Source of the DNA: Neorhizobium sp.
GTDB taxonomy: Bacteria > Pseudomonadota > Alphaproteobacteria > Rhizobiales > Rhizobiaceae
Assembly (NCBI GenBank): GCA_028283725.1
Contig: JAPWKC010000003.1
Coordinates: forward strand, 1,038,801 to 1,102,800
Direction: 5' to 3'
Length of the DNA: 64,000 nucleotides
Below, piece after piece: positions 9,739-19,025 of the stretch. Under the pieces are notes generated by a model. It ran no database searches. It saw only the letters and a program-made list of their open reading frames with translations, and was not told the DNA's origin. The translations under genes and the position numbers were made by a program. How positions within the stretch are numbered: position 1 is the stretch's first letter; every line of letters begins with the position of its first letter.

Positions 9739-10043
9739 TATTGCCCGCGCAGGCGGCGGGCAGGCGGGTGCGATCTTGAGGTATTGCGGCGAATAGGGCC
9801 TGAAAAACCCGCTATCCGGCGAGGTTTGAAGCCATGACGGGCATTTCTAAGCAGTTGAAATTCATCAAATAAGCGGTTTTTAACAGCTGCGGTAGACGTT
9901 TTCCTGTCATGGTTCTCCACAAGCCCCGCGAGTTTTTTCGTGCAATGCGAAGAAAATTCGAAATGCCGCTAGACAAGCCGAAACTTCCCCTTTATACGCC
10001 CTCTCACACCGGAGGCAGACACGCCAACAGCCGCCGGACGGAT
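9739..10043. other. Intergenic region upstream of the tandem tRNA genes
   Basis: No gene is seen. A GC-rich inverted repeat (gcccgc/gcgggc at about 9742-9761) just after the peptidase stop could end its transcript, although no T run follows. The right part carries the probable tRNA promoter. Confidence 0.4.
9969..9997 (+). promoter_or_regulatory. Probable housekeeping promoter of the tRNA-Lys pair
   Basis: CTAGAC (9969-9974) and TTTATA (9991-9996), separated by 16 bases, resemble the rhizobial sigma-70 pattern CTTGAC-N17-CTATAT. They lie about 45 bases before the first tRNA. Confidence 0.45.
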
Positions 10044-10119
<76 letters not shown>

Positions 10120-10144
10120 AAATTACTAGCCTGACCGGGAAAAC

Positions 10145-10220
<76 letters not shown>

Positions 10221-10503
10221 AACATTCCTCTTCCGATGGTTTCACTTACCGCTGGCGTGTGACAGTCCGATGACTGGCATCCGTGGATCCGGGTCTGTTT
10301 GGCGCTCGCAGGCTCAACGTTTCGCGGCGCTGACCGATATCCCGAAAGCCTCGGCGCGCATCGCTTGTTGCTCACGCAATCGTCATACAATCCAGTGGCT
10401 TGGCTTTTTCTTTGCGGGTGGGAACCACAGCCCGTCTGGTGCATTGTCATCGCGCCACGCAAGGGTCGTCAGCGGCCGTCCATGCCTATCGGAGAACTCC
10501 CCC

Positions 10504-11331
10504 GTGAAAACCATCCTCAAGGCCACCGTCGGGCTTGCAGCAAGCGTTTGCGCCGCGGTGTTCGTCGTCGCCATGGGCATGGGGGTCGCATCGGTCGCTT
10601 TGAGCGATCCGGGGCCGCATAAGTTTTCCCATCTCGATGCGCCGCTGTGGACGACAGAGCCCGTGGTCGTCGATGTCGCGTCGCAGGATTACGCCCGGCT
10701 GCCGGCGCTTGTCGCTTCTGCCGACGTGCCTGCCTCGGGCGTGCCGGAGACCGCGATGGTCGCCGGTCATGCGATCGATCAGGGGGATATGGCCGTCTCA
10801 TCCGCAAACGGTTCCGATCGGGCGCAGGGTGCGACCGAGGGGGCACAGGTGGCGGCGCTTTCGGACGGTGCTGCCGATCCGCTGCAGGTGCAGTGGTGCT
10901 CGGCCCGCTATCGTTCCTACCGGGCCGAGGACAACAGCTATCAGCCCTATGACGGCAGTACCCGGCGCAGCTGCGTTGCTCCCGGTTCCAATGCGGCCGC
11001 ACTGACCGGTCCGCAGACGGCCGATGCCAGTCCGGCGGTGACACAGGCCTCTGTGCGGCGTGATGGGGCGATGATCGGCAATGGCGATAGAGAGATGGCC
11101 CCCGCCGTTGCGACTGCCACGACCCCGACTGCCCCGACCCTCACGGGCGCAACGTTGACGGGCGCGACGCTATCCGCATCGCCGGTCGCCGATGGTCAGA
11201 GGGCGACCGTCAGCGCGGCGGATCACGACGGCTGGTGTGCGGCGCGCTATCGCTCGTGGCGCTCCGACGACAATACCTATCAGCCGCTCGATGGCGGCCC
11301 GCGCAAGGCCTGTGTCTCGCCTTACGGCTGA
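10504..11331 (+). CDS. BA14K-type protein with two repeat motifs
   Basis: A 275-residue secreted or membrane-anchored protein. A hydrophobic N-terminal segment (residues about 8-33) is followed by a low-complexity Ala/Thr/Val-rich body. Two copies of the BA14K-like motif are present: one of the type WCSARYRSYRAEDNSYQP followed by Arg-Ser-Cys, the other at the very C-terminus of the type WCAARYRSWRSDDNTYQP followed by Lys-Ala-Cys. Brucella BA14K is an immunoreactive, lectin-like protein; most rhizobial members have a single motif. A run of repeated TLTGATLTGATLSA separates the motifs. The GTG start at 10504 has GGAGAA upstream. The cellular role is unknown. Confidence 0.8.
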   Translation: MKTILKATVGLAASVCAAVFVVAMGMGVASVALSDPGPHKFSHLDAPLWTTEPVVVDVASQDYARLPALVASADVPASGVPETAMVAGHAIDQGDMAVSSANGSDRAQGATEGAQVAALSDGAADPLQVQWCSARYRSYRAEDNSYQPYDGSTRRSCVAPGSNAAALTGPQTADASPAVTQASVRRDGAMIGNGDREMAPAVATATTPTAPTLTGATLTGATLSASPVADGQRATVSAADHDGWCAARYRSWRSDDNTYQPLDGGPRKACVSPYG

Positions 11332-11408
11332 TGAGCGATGCCGAGATCGGGCGCGGCCGGTTTGCCGGATCCGGGCCTTGGCGGGTCGTGACGTGCGTCT
11401 GAACCGGT

Positions 11409-12344
11409 TCAGCCTGCCTTGCGCATCGGCTCGGGCAGTTCGCGGTTTTTCAGCTCCTGAACCTGCTTGGCCAGCCAGTCGACGAAGACGCGCACCTTGT
11501 TGCTTAAGTGCCGCGTCTGCGGGTAGACGATGTAGAGCGGCAGCGGCTCGCAGGTCCAGTCGGAAAAGATCTCCACCAGTTCGCCTTTTTCCACCGCCTC
11601 CTTGACCATGAAGCGCGGGCATTGCGCCACGCCCATGCCGGTGATCGCGGCGTTGACATAGGAGCGTGCGTCATTGACCGAGACGGCATAGCGGGGGGCG
11701 ATCTCGATATTTTCGTCGCCGCGGCAAAAGTCCATCGTCAGCACCCGGCCCGACTGGGCCTGAAGGTAGCCGACCGACATATGGTCCGTTTCCAGCTCGC
11801 TTGGATGTTTCGGCGCGCCGAACTTGGCGATGTAGCGTGGGGCAGCATAGGTCTGCATTCGCAGTTCGCCGACCTTGCGCGCGATCAGCGACTGATCCTT
11901 CGGCGTGCCGCCGCGCAGCGCGCAATCGACGTTTTCGGCAATGTAATCCACCAGCCGGTCGCCGACGCCGATATCCAGCCGGATCTGCGGATAGCGCTGG
12001 TAGAAATCGCAAAGCGCCGGGATGACGACGAGATCGGCAAAGGCGCCGGCCATCTCGACCCGAAGCCGACCCGAGGGCTGCGCCTGCGAATTCGACAGGC
12101 TTCCGTCAAGCTCTTCCAGTTCCTGGAGAAGCTGCGTCGCCCGCTCGTAGTAGAGCGCGCCGTCCGTCGTGACGATGACGCGGCGGGTGGTGCGATTGAG
12201 GAGCGTCGTCTTCAAATGCCCTTCCAACGCCTGGACCATGTTGGTCACCGTCGTCTTCGGCATGTTCAGCGTCGTGGCGGCGCGGGTGAAATTGCCCGTC
12301 TCGACCACGCGAACGAATACCCGCATTGCGGAAAGCTGGTCCAT
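11409..12344 (-). CDS. LysR family transcriptional regulator
   Basis: A 311-residue regulator. The N-terminal winged helix-turn-helix runs from MRVFVRVVETGNFTRAATTL to about residue 65, followed by the LysR substrate-binding domain. It is divergent from the hydrolase-like gene at 12527, with 182 bases between the two starts. LysR proteins usually control the divergent neighbour, so it is the likely regulator of the hydrolase-like gene and the RND efflux genes behind it. The inducer is unknown. The closest general type is the CrgA/AaeR-like class of short-loop LysR proteins. Confidence 0.9.
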   Translation of the reverse strand: MDQLSAMRVFVRVVETGNFTRAATTLNMPKTTVTNMVQALEGHLKTTLLNRTTRRVIVTTDGALYYERATQLLQELEELDGSLSNSQAQPSGRLRVEMAGAFADLVVIPALCDFYQRYPQIRLDIGVGDRLVDYIAENVDCALRGGTPKDQSLIARKVGELRMQTYAAPRYIAKFGAPKHPSELETDHMSVGYLQAQSGRVLTMDFCRGDENIEIAPRYAVSVNDARSYVNAAITGMGVAQCPRFMVKEAVEKGELVEIFSDWTCEPLPLYIVYPQTRHLSNKVRVFVDWLAKQVQELKNRELPEPMRKAG

Positions 12345-12526
12345 GCTGTCGCACCTCTCTGGGTCACTTATGCTGCAATGCGGGATTGTCCGTATAATCG
12401 GAATAGTGATGCCCGCAAGGGTCAGCTTGTATCATCTGGTGAGGATAATAATATCAGGAAGCAGGTTGACCGCAAGGTCGGCGTGTCACAGCGTCCCTTA
12501 TCAAGGGTTCGCAAGAGGATTTTTCA

Positions 12527-13348
12527 ATGTCGGCGCAATGGGAAAACATCGGATTCGACGGGGCAGCCAAGCCGCCCGTTCCCATGCGCCTCTATGACGG
12601 CACGTCGAACGGCCAAGAAACGGCGGGGCGCAAGAGCAAGTCGCCGCCGCTGGTTCTCTACCTGCGTGGCGGGGCCTTTCTCAACGAAGGCCGCGAGCCG
12701 GTGGAATGTCCCGTGGGCCGGGCGCTTGCAGGAACCGGCGCGGTCGTGCTGGAGGCGGATTATAGCGCCGTGTCGCACAATATGTTTCCGAAGGCGATGG
12801 AATGCGCCTTTGCGGCGCTGAATTGCCTCTCCAGCCGGCGCAAACAGTTCGGCGCGGCCAAGTCGCCGCTGCTGGTCGTCGGCGACGAGGCGGGCGGCAA
12901 TGTGGCGGCCGGCGTGGCGCTGAAGGCACGCGACCAGATGCCGGGGGAATTGACGGGGCAGGTGCTGCTCTCGCCGATGATCGACCCGCTCATGGCCAAC
13001 CAGTCGTTCCGCCGTGCCGGCGAGATCGGCATGCGGGACAAATGGTCGGATGGCTGGAGCCACTATCTGCAATCCGCCTGCGGTTTCCAGCATCCCTATG
13101 CTGCGCCGTGCCTGTGTTCGCGTCTGTCAGGCGTGGCGCCGGCGCTCCTGGTGACGTCGGAAGACGATCCATTGCATGACGAGGCGCTCGGCTATGCCGA
13201 CCGGCTCGAGGCGTCGGGCGTGTCAGTCCGCCGCCGGGTGTTTTCCAGCGGTTGCGGCTGGACGAGTATCTACGGCAACGGGGAAGGCCAATGGATGGCC
13301 GAGCTCTGCGCCGAGTTTACCGGCTTTGTCCGGGATTTGCGTCAGTAA
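12527..13348 (+). CDS. Alpha/beta-hydrolase-fold protein lacking the catalytic residues
   Basis: A 273-residue protein of the hormone-sensitive lipase-like group. It keeps the shape of the family but not its chemistry. The oxyanion motif HGG reads RGG (Arg47), the nucleophile elbow GDSAGGN reads GDEAGGN with Glu121 in place of Ser, and Cys243 in the stretch SSGCGW occupies the place of the catalytic His. Only the acid (EDDPLHDEA, Asp213/214) remains. It is therefore probably a binding or sensing protein, or has changed chemistry. It lies between a divergent LysR gene and an RND efflux pair (gap of 65 bases), so it may bind the pump's substrate or inducer; this is inference. Confidence 0.85.
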   Translation: MSAQWENIGFDGAAKPPVPMRLYDGTSNGQETAGRKSKSPPLVLYLRGGAFLNEGREPVECPVGRALAGTGAVVLEADYSAVSHNMFPKAMECAFAALNCLSSRRKQFGAAKSPLLVVGDEAGGNVAAGVALKARDQMPGELTGQVLLSPMIDPLMANQSFRRAGEIGMRDKWSDGWSHYLQSACGFQHPYAAPCLCSRLSGVAPALLVTSEDDPLHDEALGYADRLEASGVSVRRRVFSSGCGWTSIYGNGEGQWMAELCAEFTGFVRDLRQ

Positions 13349-13413
13349 CGATATGATCAGAATTTGAAGGATCGACGGGCGTCTCATCGGGCGGCCGTCA
13401 AGGAGAGTTTGAC

Positions 13414-14589
13414 ATGACATCGACAGTAAAGAACTGGGCCCTGTGGGGCACCGGACTGAGCACGGCTGCGCTGATCGCAGCTGCCTCGATCACTCTCGAC
13501 CTGCCGACAGGCGCTCATGCGGCGCCTGCCGCGGTTGCCGCACCGCCGGCCGTGCCGGTAACGGTTGCCACGGTCGAGCCGAAGAACGTTGCCACCTGGC
13601 AGGCGTTTTCCGGCCGTCTCGAGGCCGTCGACCGGGTGCAGGTTCGCCCCCGCGTCGAAGGCGCGGTGCAATCGGTGCATTTTCGCGAAGGCTCGCTGGT
13701 GAAGGCCGGCGATCTGCTCGTCACCATCGATCCGTCGCCTTACCGCGCCGCCGTCGAACAGGCCGATGGCCAGGTGGCCTCGGCACAGGCCAAGGTCGAT
13801 TACGCCAATGCCGAGCTTGAGCGCGGCAAGACGCTGGTCGCCAAGAACACGATCTCGCAGAGCGATCTCGCCCAGCGGCAGAGCAACCAGCTGGCCGCCG
13901 TGGCGACGCTGAAGTCGGCCGAGGCCGAACTGACCGTCGCCCGGCTCAATCTCGGCTACACGGAAATCCGGGCGCCGATCGCCGGCCGCGTCGGCCGTAT
14001 CGAAGTCACGGTCGGCAATCTGGTGGCCGCCGGTTCCGCATCGGCGGTGCTGACGACGATCGTGTCCGTCAATCCGATCTATGCCAGCTTCGATGCCAGC
14101 GAGGATTTCGTCTCGCGTATTCTGGCCGAACTGCCGGCCAAGGACGGTCTTGCCGATATCGGCCAGGTGCCGGTGGAAATCTCGACGCTTGACGGAACCG
14201 CCAAGCCGATCAGCGGCAAATTGCAGCTGATCGACAACGAGGTGAACGCCTCGTCGGGCACAATCCGCGTGCGCGCCACGTTCGACAATCCCGAGGGGCG
14301 TCTGATCCCCGGACAGTTCGTCCGCGTCAACATGGGCCAGCCGAAGGCCGAGGATCATCTGCTCATCAGCGAGAAGGCGATCGGCACCGATCAGGACCGC
14401 AAGTTCGTCTTCGTCGTCGACGGCAAGAATGCCGTCGCCTACCGCCAGGTGTCGCTCGGCTCGTCCGTCGACGGCATGCGGATCGTCGAGAAGGGGCTCA
14501 GTGCCGGCGACAGGATCGTCGTCAACGGCCTGCAACGCATCCGGCCGGGCGCCGTCGTCGCACCGCAGGAAGATGTCGCCGCCAAGTGA
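13414..14589 (+). CDS. RND efflux membrane fusion protein (periplasmic adaptor)
   Basis: A 391-residue adaptor of the AcrA/MexE type. It has an N-terminal hydrophobic signal or anchor (residues about 10-30) followed by the barrel-sandwich (lipoyl) halves. These flank an alpha hairpin rich in Ala and Gln near residues 100-150, and a C-terminal beta-barrel and membrane-proximal domain follow. A good ribosome site (AAGGAGAG) precedes the ATG. It links the inner-membrane pump encoded next to an outer-membrane channel. No TolC-like gene is present in the window, so a shared TolC elsewhere is expected. Confidence 0.93.
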   Translation: MTSTVKNWALWGTGLSTAALIAAASITLDLPTGAHAAPAAVAAPPAVPVTVATVEPKNVATWQAFSGRLEAVDRVQVRPRVEGAVQSVHFREGSLVKAGDLLVTIDPSPYRAAVEQADGQVASAQAKVDYANAELERGKTLVAKNTISQSDLAQRQSNQLAAVATLKSAEAELTVARLNLGYTEIRAPIAGRVGRIEVTVGNLVAAGSASAVLTTIVSVNPIYASFDASEDFVSRILAELPAKDGLADIGQVPVEISTLDGTAKPISGKLQLIDNEVNASSGTIRVRATFDNPEGRLIPGQFVRVNMGQPKAEDHLLISEKAIGTDQDRKFVFVVDGKNAVAYRQVSLGSSVDGMRIVEKGLSAGDRIVVNGLQRIRPGAVVAPQEDVAAK

Positions 14590-14759
14590 CGTCACCGGAA
14601 TGACATTTCTGCCGGCCTGAGATCTCGATCACCTCTATCTGGATCATCGGGACCACGGGCCGGCCCCAACCATCGCAGAACCCATTACCGCTCGCGGGCT
14701 TCACGTCCGCGGGGCCAGGGGTTCGTGCACTTCGTTTGCCCTGGAGAGAGGGTCCTATC

Positions 14760-17700
14760 ATGAACATTTCCCGCTTTTTCGTCGACAGGCCCGTGTTTGC
14801 GGCCGTGCTGTCCGTTCTCATTCTCGTCGCCGGCCTGATCGGCATGCGGTCGCTGCCGATCTCGGAATATCCCGAGGTGGTGCCGCCGTCGATCGTCGTG
14901 CGCGCCACCTATCCCGGCGCCAACCCGAAGGTGATCGCCGAAACCGTCGCCACGCCGCTCGAAGAGCAGATCAACGGCGTCGAAGGCATGCTCTACATGA
15001 ACAGCCAGGCGACATCCGACGGCGTGCTCAACCTCACCGTCACGTTCAAGCTCGGCACCGACCCGGACAAGGCCCAGCAGCTGGTGCAGAACCGCGTGTC
15101 GCAGGCCGAGCCGCGGCTGCCGGACGAGGTGAAGTCGCTCGGCGTCACCACGGTCAAATCCTCGCCCGACCTGATGATGGTCGTGCATCTGGTCTCGACC
15201 GGCGACCGCTATGACCTCACCTATCTGCGCAACTACGCCACCTTGAACGTCAAGGACCGGCTGGCGCGCATCGATGGCGTCGGCCAGGTGCAGATCTTCG
15301 GCTCGGGCGACTATTCGATGCGGATCTGGATCGACCCGCAGAAGGCCGCCGAGCATTCGCTGTCGGCCGGCGATATCGCCACGGCCGTGCGCGGCCAGAA
15401 CGTCCAGGCCGCGGCCGGCACGATCGGCGCATCGCCGAATGTTCCGGGCATCGACCTGCAGCTGAACGTCAATGCGCAGGGACGCCTGCAGACGCCGGAG
15501 GAATTCGGCAATATCATCGTCAAGACCGGCTCGAACGGCGAGATCACCCGCCTGCGCGACGTCGCCCGGATCGAGATGGGCGCTGCCGATTATTCGCTGC
15601 GCTCGCTGCTCGACGGCAAGGAAGCGGTCGCCATTCCGGTCTTCCAGGCGCCGGGCTCGAATGCCATCGCCATTTCGGACTCCGTGCATGCCACGATGGC
15701 CCAGCTGCAGAAGGCCATGCCCGACGGCATGAAATACGAGATCGTCTACGACACGACCGAATTCGTGCGCGCCTCGATCGAAAAGGTCATCGACACGCTG
15801 CTCGAAGCGATCGCGCTCGTCGTCATCGTCGTCATCCTCTTCCTGCAGACATGGCGTGCCTCGATCATTCCGCTGATCGCGGTTCCCGTCTCGATCATCG
15901 GCACGTTCGCGGTCATGTATGTCTTCGGCTTCTCGATCAACGCCCTCAGCCTGTTCGGCCTGGTGCTGGCGATCGGTATCGTCGTCGACGATGCGATCGT
16001 CGTCGTGGAAAATGTCGAGCGCAATATCGAAAACGGGCTTTCGCCGCGTGACGCCACCTACCGGGCGATGCGGGAAGTCTCCGGCCCGATCATCGCGATC
16101 GCGCTGGTTCTCGTTGCCGTCTTCGTGCCGCTTGCCTTCATTTCGGGCCTGTCGGGCCAGTTCTACCGGCAGTTTGCGCTGACCATCGCCATCTCCACCG
16201 TCATTTCCGCCTTCAACTCGCTCACCCTTTCGCCGGCACTGGCCGCTCTTCTTCTCAAGGGCCACCATGCCAAGAAGGACGGGCTGACGCGGGCGATGGA
16301 TTTCCTGCTCGGCTGGTTCTTCCGCCGCTTCAACCGCGGCTTCGGCGCCATGTCGAACGGCTATGGCAAGACTGTCGGCGGGCTCCTGTCGCGCAGAAGC
16401 ATCGTCATGGTCATCTATCTGGCGCTGATCGGCGCGACCTACAGCATGTTCAACGCCGTGCCGGGCGGCTTCGTGCCGGCGCAGGACAAGCAATATCTGA
16501 TCGGCTTTGCGCAGCTGCCTGACGGCGCGACGCTCGACCGGACCGACGATGTCATCCGCCGCATGAGCGACATCGCCATGAAGCAGCCCGGCGTCAAGAA
16601 CGCCATTGCTTTCCCCGGCCTGTCGATCAACGGCTTCACCAACGGTTCGAATGCCGGCGTCGTCTTCGTCGTGCTGGACGATTTCGCCAAGCGCAAGGAT
16701 CCGTCCTTGTCGGGCGGTGCAATTGCCATGTCGCTGAACCAGAAGTTTTCCGCCATCCAGGATGCCTTCATCGCCATGTTCCCGCCGCCGCCGGTCAACG
16801 GTCTCGGCTCGACGGGCGGCTTCAAGCTGCAGCTCGAGGACCGCGCCGGCTTCGGCTACCAGACGCTGGACGAGGCGACCAAGGCGGTGCTGGGCAAGGC
16901 CTATCAGACGCCGGAACTGACGGGGGTGTATTCGAGCTTCCAGATCAACGTGCCGCAGCTCTATGCGGATCTCGATCGGGCCAAGGCCGAACAGCTCGGC
17001 GTTTCCGTCTCCGACGTGTTCGAAACGCTTCAGATCTATCTGGGTTCGCTCTATGTCAACGACTTCAACGCCTTCGGCCGGACCTATTCGGTGCGCCTGC
17101 AGGCGGATGCCAAGTTCCGCGCCAAGGCCGACGATATCGGCCAGCTGAAGGTCCGGTCGCAATCGGGCGAGATGATCCCGCTTGCAGCCCTGCTCAAGGT
17201 GGACGAGACCGCTGGTCCCGAACGGACGACGCGTTACAACGGCTTCCTGGCGGCGGATATCAACGGGGCTCCGGCACCCGGATATTCCTCCGGGCAGGCA
17301 CAGGCGGCGATCGAGAAGATCCTTGCCGAGACCCTGCCGTCGGGCGTCGACTACGAGTGGACGGACCTGACCTACCAGCAGATCCTGGCAGGCGATTCCA
17401 GCTACGTCGTCTTCCCGCTGGCGCTGCTTCTCGTCTTCCTCGTGCTTGCCGCGCAGTATGAAAGCCTGACGCTGCCGATCGCGATCGTGATGATCGTGCC
17501 GATGGGCGTGCTGGCGGCACTCACCGGCGTGTGGCTGACGGGTGGCGACAACAACATCTTCACCCAGATCGGGCTGGTGGTGCTGGTCGGCCTGTCTGCC
17601 AAGAACGCCATCCTGATCGTGGAATTTGCCCGCGAGCTGGAATTCGAGGGACGCACGCCGTTCCAGGCGGCGATCGAGTCCAGCCGGCTGCGCCTGCGGC

Positions 17701-17996
17701 CGATCCTGATGACCTCGATGGCCTTCATCATGGGCGTCGTGCCGCTGGTCGTTTCCACCGGCGCCGGTTCGGAAATGCGTGCCGCCATGGGCGTCGCGGT
17801 GTTCTCCGGCATGATCGGCGTCACCTTCTTCGGCATCTTCATGACACCGGTCTTCTATACGCTGGCTCGGGCAATGACGGGCAATCGTCCGCTCAAGCAG
17901 CATGTCGAACACCATGATGCCGGCGACCGCACGGGTGGCCATGACGACGGACACAAGAGCTCGGAGGCGGCGCCCGCACTCTCTCCGGCGGAGTGA
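14760..17996 (+). CDS. RND multidrug efflux pump (AcrB/MexF-like, HAE1 family)
   Basis: A 1078-residue inner-membrane proton antiporter. It has the standard plan of two similar halves, each with one transmembrane helix, a large periplasmic loop and a bundle of transmembrane helices. The first half begins MNISRFFVDRPVFAAVLSVL and contains the TM4 motif AIGIVVDDAIVVVENVER, whose two Asp residues relay protons. The tail is unusually His-rich (HVEHHDAGDRTGGHDDGHK). Start at 14760 with GGAGAGAG upstream. It is co-transcribed with the adaptor and probably controlled by the LysR gene at 11409. Substrates are unknown. Confidence 0.95.
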   Translation: MNISRFFVDRPVFAAVLSVLILVAGLIGMRSLPISEYPEVVPPSIVVRATYPGANPKVIAETVATPLEEQINGVEGMLYMNSQATSDGVLNLTVTFKLGTDPDKAQQLVQNRVSQAEPRLPDEVKSLGVTTVKSSPDLMMVVHLVSTGDRYDLTYLRNYATLNVKDRLARIDGVGQVQIFGSGDYSMRIWIDPQKAAEHSLSAGDIATAVRGQNVQAAAGTIGASPNVPGIDLQLNVNAQGRLQTPEEFGNIIVKTGSNGEITRLRDVARIEMGAADYSLRSLLDGKEAVAIPVFQAPGSNAIAISDSVHATMAQLQKAMPDGMKYEIVYDTTEFVRASIEKVIDTLLEAIALVVIVVILFLQTWRASIIPLIAVPVSIIGTFAVMYVFGFSINALSLFGLVLAIGIVVDDAIVVVENVERNIENGLSPRDATYRAMREVSGPIIAIALVLVAVFVPLAFISGLSGQFYRQFALTIAISTVISAFNSLTLSPALAALLLKGHHAKKDGLTRAMDFLLGWFFRRFNRGFGAMSNGYGKTVGGLLSRRSIVMVIYLALIGATYSMFNAVPGGFVPAQDKQYLIGFAQLPDGATLDRTDDVIRRMSDIAMKQPGVKNAIAFPGLSINGFTNGSNAGVVFVVLDDFAKRKDPSLSGGAIAMSLNQKFSAIQDAFIAMFPPPPVNGLGSTGGFKLQLEDRAGFGYQTLDEATKAVLGKAYQTPELTGVYSSFQINVPQLYADLDRAKAEQLGVSVSDVFETLQIYLGSLYVNDFNAFGRTYSVRLQADAKFRAKADDIGQLKVRSQSGEMIPLAALLKVDETAGPERTTRYNGFLAADINGAPAPGYSSGQAQAAIEKILAETLPSGVDYEWTDLTYQQILAGDSSYVVFPLALLLVFLVLAAQYESLTLPIAIVMIVPMGVLAALTGVWLTGGDNNIFTQIGLVVLVGLSAKNAILIVEFARELEFEGRTPFQAAIESSRLRLRPILMTSMAFIMGVVPLVVSTGAGSEMRAAMGVAVFSGMIGVTFFGIFMTPVFYTLARAMTGNRPLKQHVEHHDAGDRTGGHDDGHKSSEAAPALSPAE

Positions 17997-18082
17997 CGCC
18001 TCCGGCCGCGCGGATCCTCGTCACGACCTCCTGCCTCCGGGATCCGCGCGGCATCTGTCCGTTACCCGAATATCGTCGCCCA

Positions 18083-18114
18083 GACGCAACCGCGGCTCAT
18101 GCCGCGGTTGCGTC
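18083..18114 (+). terminator. Strong perfect hairpin after the efflux operon
   Basis: A perfect 14-base-pair stem (gacgcaaccgcggc with its complement) around the loop tcat. No T run follows, so it may be a Rho-independent-like terminator, an mRNA 3' stabiliser, or a processed repeat. Confidence 0.5.
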
Positions 18115-18174
18115 GTCTCCAAAGGATGGTTAGGTCTGAAGGGCACGCTTTCCCCCCATCTGGAGCCTGAACAC

Positions 18175-18852
18175 TTGTCCGATGCCACTCCCGTTCTCAT
18201 CCTTCCCGAAAAATCCTTTGCCGGTTTCCTGTTCGACATGGACGGCACGATCCTGAACTCGATCGCCGCCGCCGAGCGGGTGTGGAGCCGCTGGGCGGAA
18301 GGGATGGGGCTCGATGTCGCAAAATTTCTCCCCTACATGCACGGCAAGCGCGGCATCGACACGATCTCCTCGCTGAACCTGCCGGGCATCGATCCGCAGG
18401 TCGAGGCCGACAAGGTGCTGGCCGGCGAAATCGAGGATGTCGAGGGCGTCGTGCCGATCCCCGGCGCCGTCGAGTTCCTCGCCTCGCTTCCATCCGACAA
18501 ATGGTCGATCGTCACCTCGTCGCCGCTGCCGCTTGCCAAGCGCCGGCTCGAAGCGGCCGGTATTCCCGAACCGGCGCGGATCGTCAGTTCCGGTGATGTG
18601 ACGATCGGCAAGCCAAACCCGCAGGGCTATATTCTCGGTGCCGAACGGCTTGGCGTCTCGCCATCTCAGGTTCTGGTGTTCGAGGACGTGCTGGCCGGCG
18701 TGCAGGCGGGCGAGGGGGCCGGCGCCGAGGTGATGGTGATCACCGAGACCCATTCCCACCCGATCGAGGGCGGACAATACCGCATCCCGAATTATCTCGG
18801 CCTTGCGCCGCAGATGCAGGACGGCCTGATCCGCATCGTGCGCCGCGGGTGA
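18175..18852 (+). CDS. HAD family (subfamily IA) sugar-phosphatase-like hydrolase
   Basis: A 225-residue HAD phosphatase. Motif I FDMDGTILNS supplies the Asp nucleophile and the general acid. Motif II is the Ser of VTSSPLP, the motif III Lys is in IGKPNPQGY, and motif IV is FEDVLAGVQAG. The cap and length resemble the glycerol-3-phosphatase/2-deoxyglucose-6-phosphatase/beta-phosphoglucomutase group, so a small sugar phosphate is likely. The TTG at 18175 is chosen because GGAG stands ten bases upstream and the frame before it is unrelated in composition. It is convergent with the APC permease gene. Confidence 0.85.
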   Translation: MSDATPVLILPEKSFAGFLFDMDGTILNSIAAAERVWSRWAEGMGLDVAKFLPYMHGKRGIDTISSLNLPGIDPQVEADKVLAGEIEDVEGVVPIPGAVEFLASLPSDKWSIVTSSPLPLAKRRLEAAGIPEPARIVSSGDVTIGKPNPQGYILGAERLGVSPSQVLVFEDVLAGVQAGEGAGAEVMVITETHSHPIEGGQYRIPNYLGLAPQMQDGLIRIVRRG

Positions 18853-18965
18853 TATTAACGGCGTTGCGCGTCTCACCTGCCGGTGACACGCGGATGATCC
18901 TCTTGCGACTTGCGCCTCGGACCCGTTCCGAGGATCTGACGGCATCGATCGCCTGCATGTTCAAA

Positions 18966-18986
18966 TCCCCGCCGGAAGGGCGGGGA
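18966..18986 (-). terminator. Hairpin between the HAD and APC permease genes
   Basis: Stem TCCCCGCC/GGCGGGGA with a five-base loop. On the minus strand it is followed by ATTTG, so it is a plausible terminator for the permease transcript. A second palindrome, CCTCGGA/TCCGAGG, lies at 18915-18933 and may serve the HAD gene or be a decayed RIME. Confidence 0.5.
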
Positions 18987-19025
18987 TAATGCCGGTCGAT
19001 GTCGGCCGTGTTGCATTCTTTCGGT

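Noticed and set aside
14685..17954. A 1089-codon open frame on the minus strand, antisense to the RND pump
   Set aside because: Its product is Arg/Asp/His-rich low-complexity sequence with no family pattern. It is the usual third-position GC shadow of a long high-GC gene whose plus-strand protein is clearly an RND pump.
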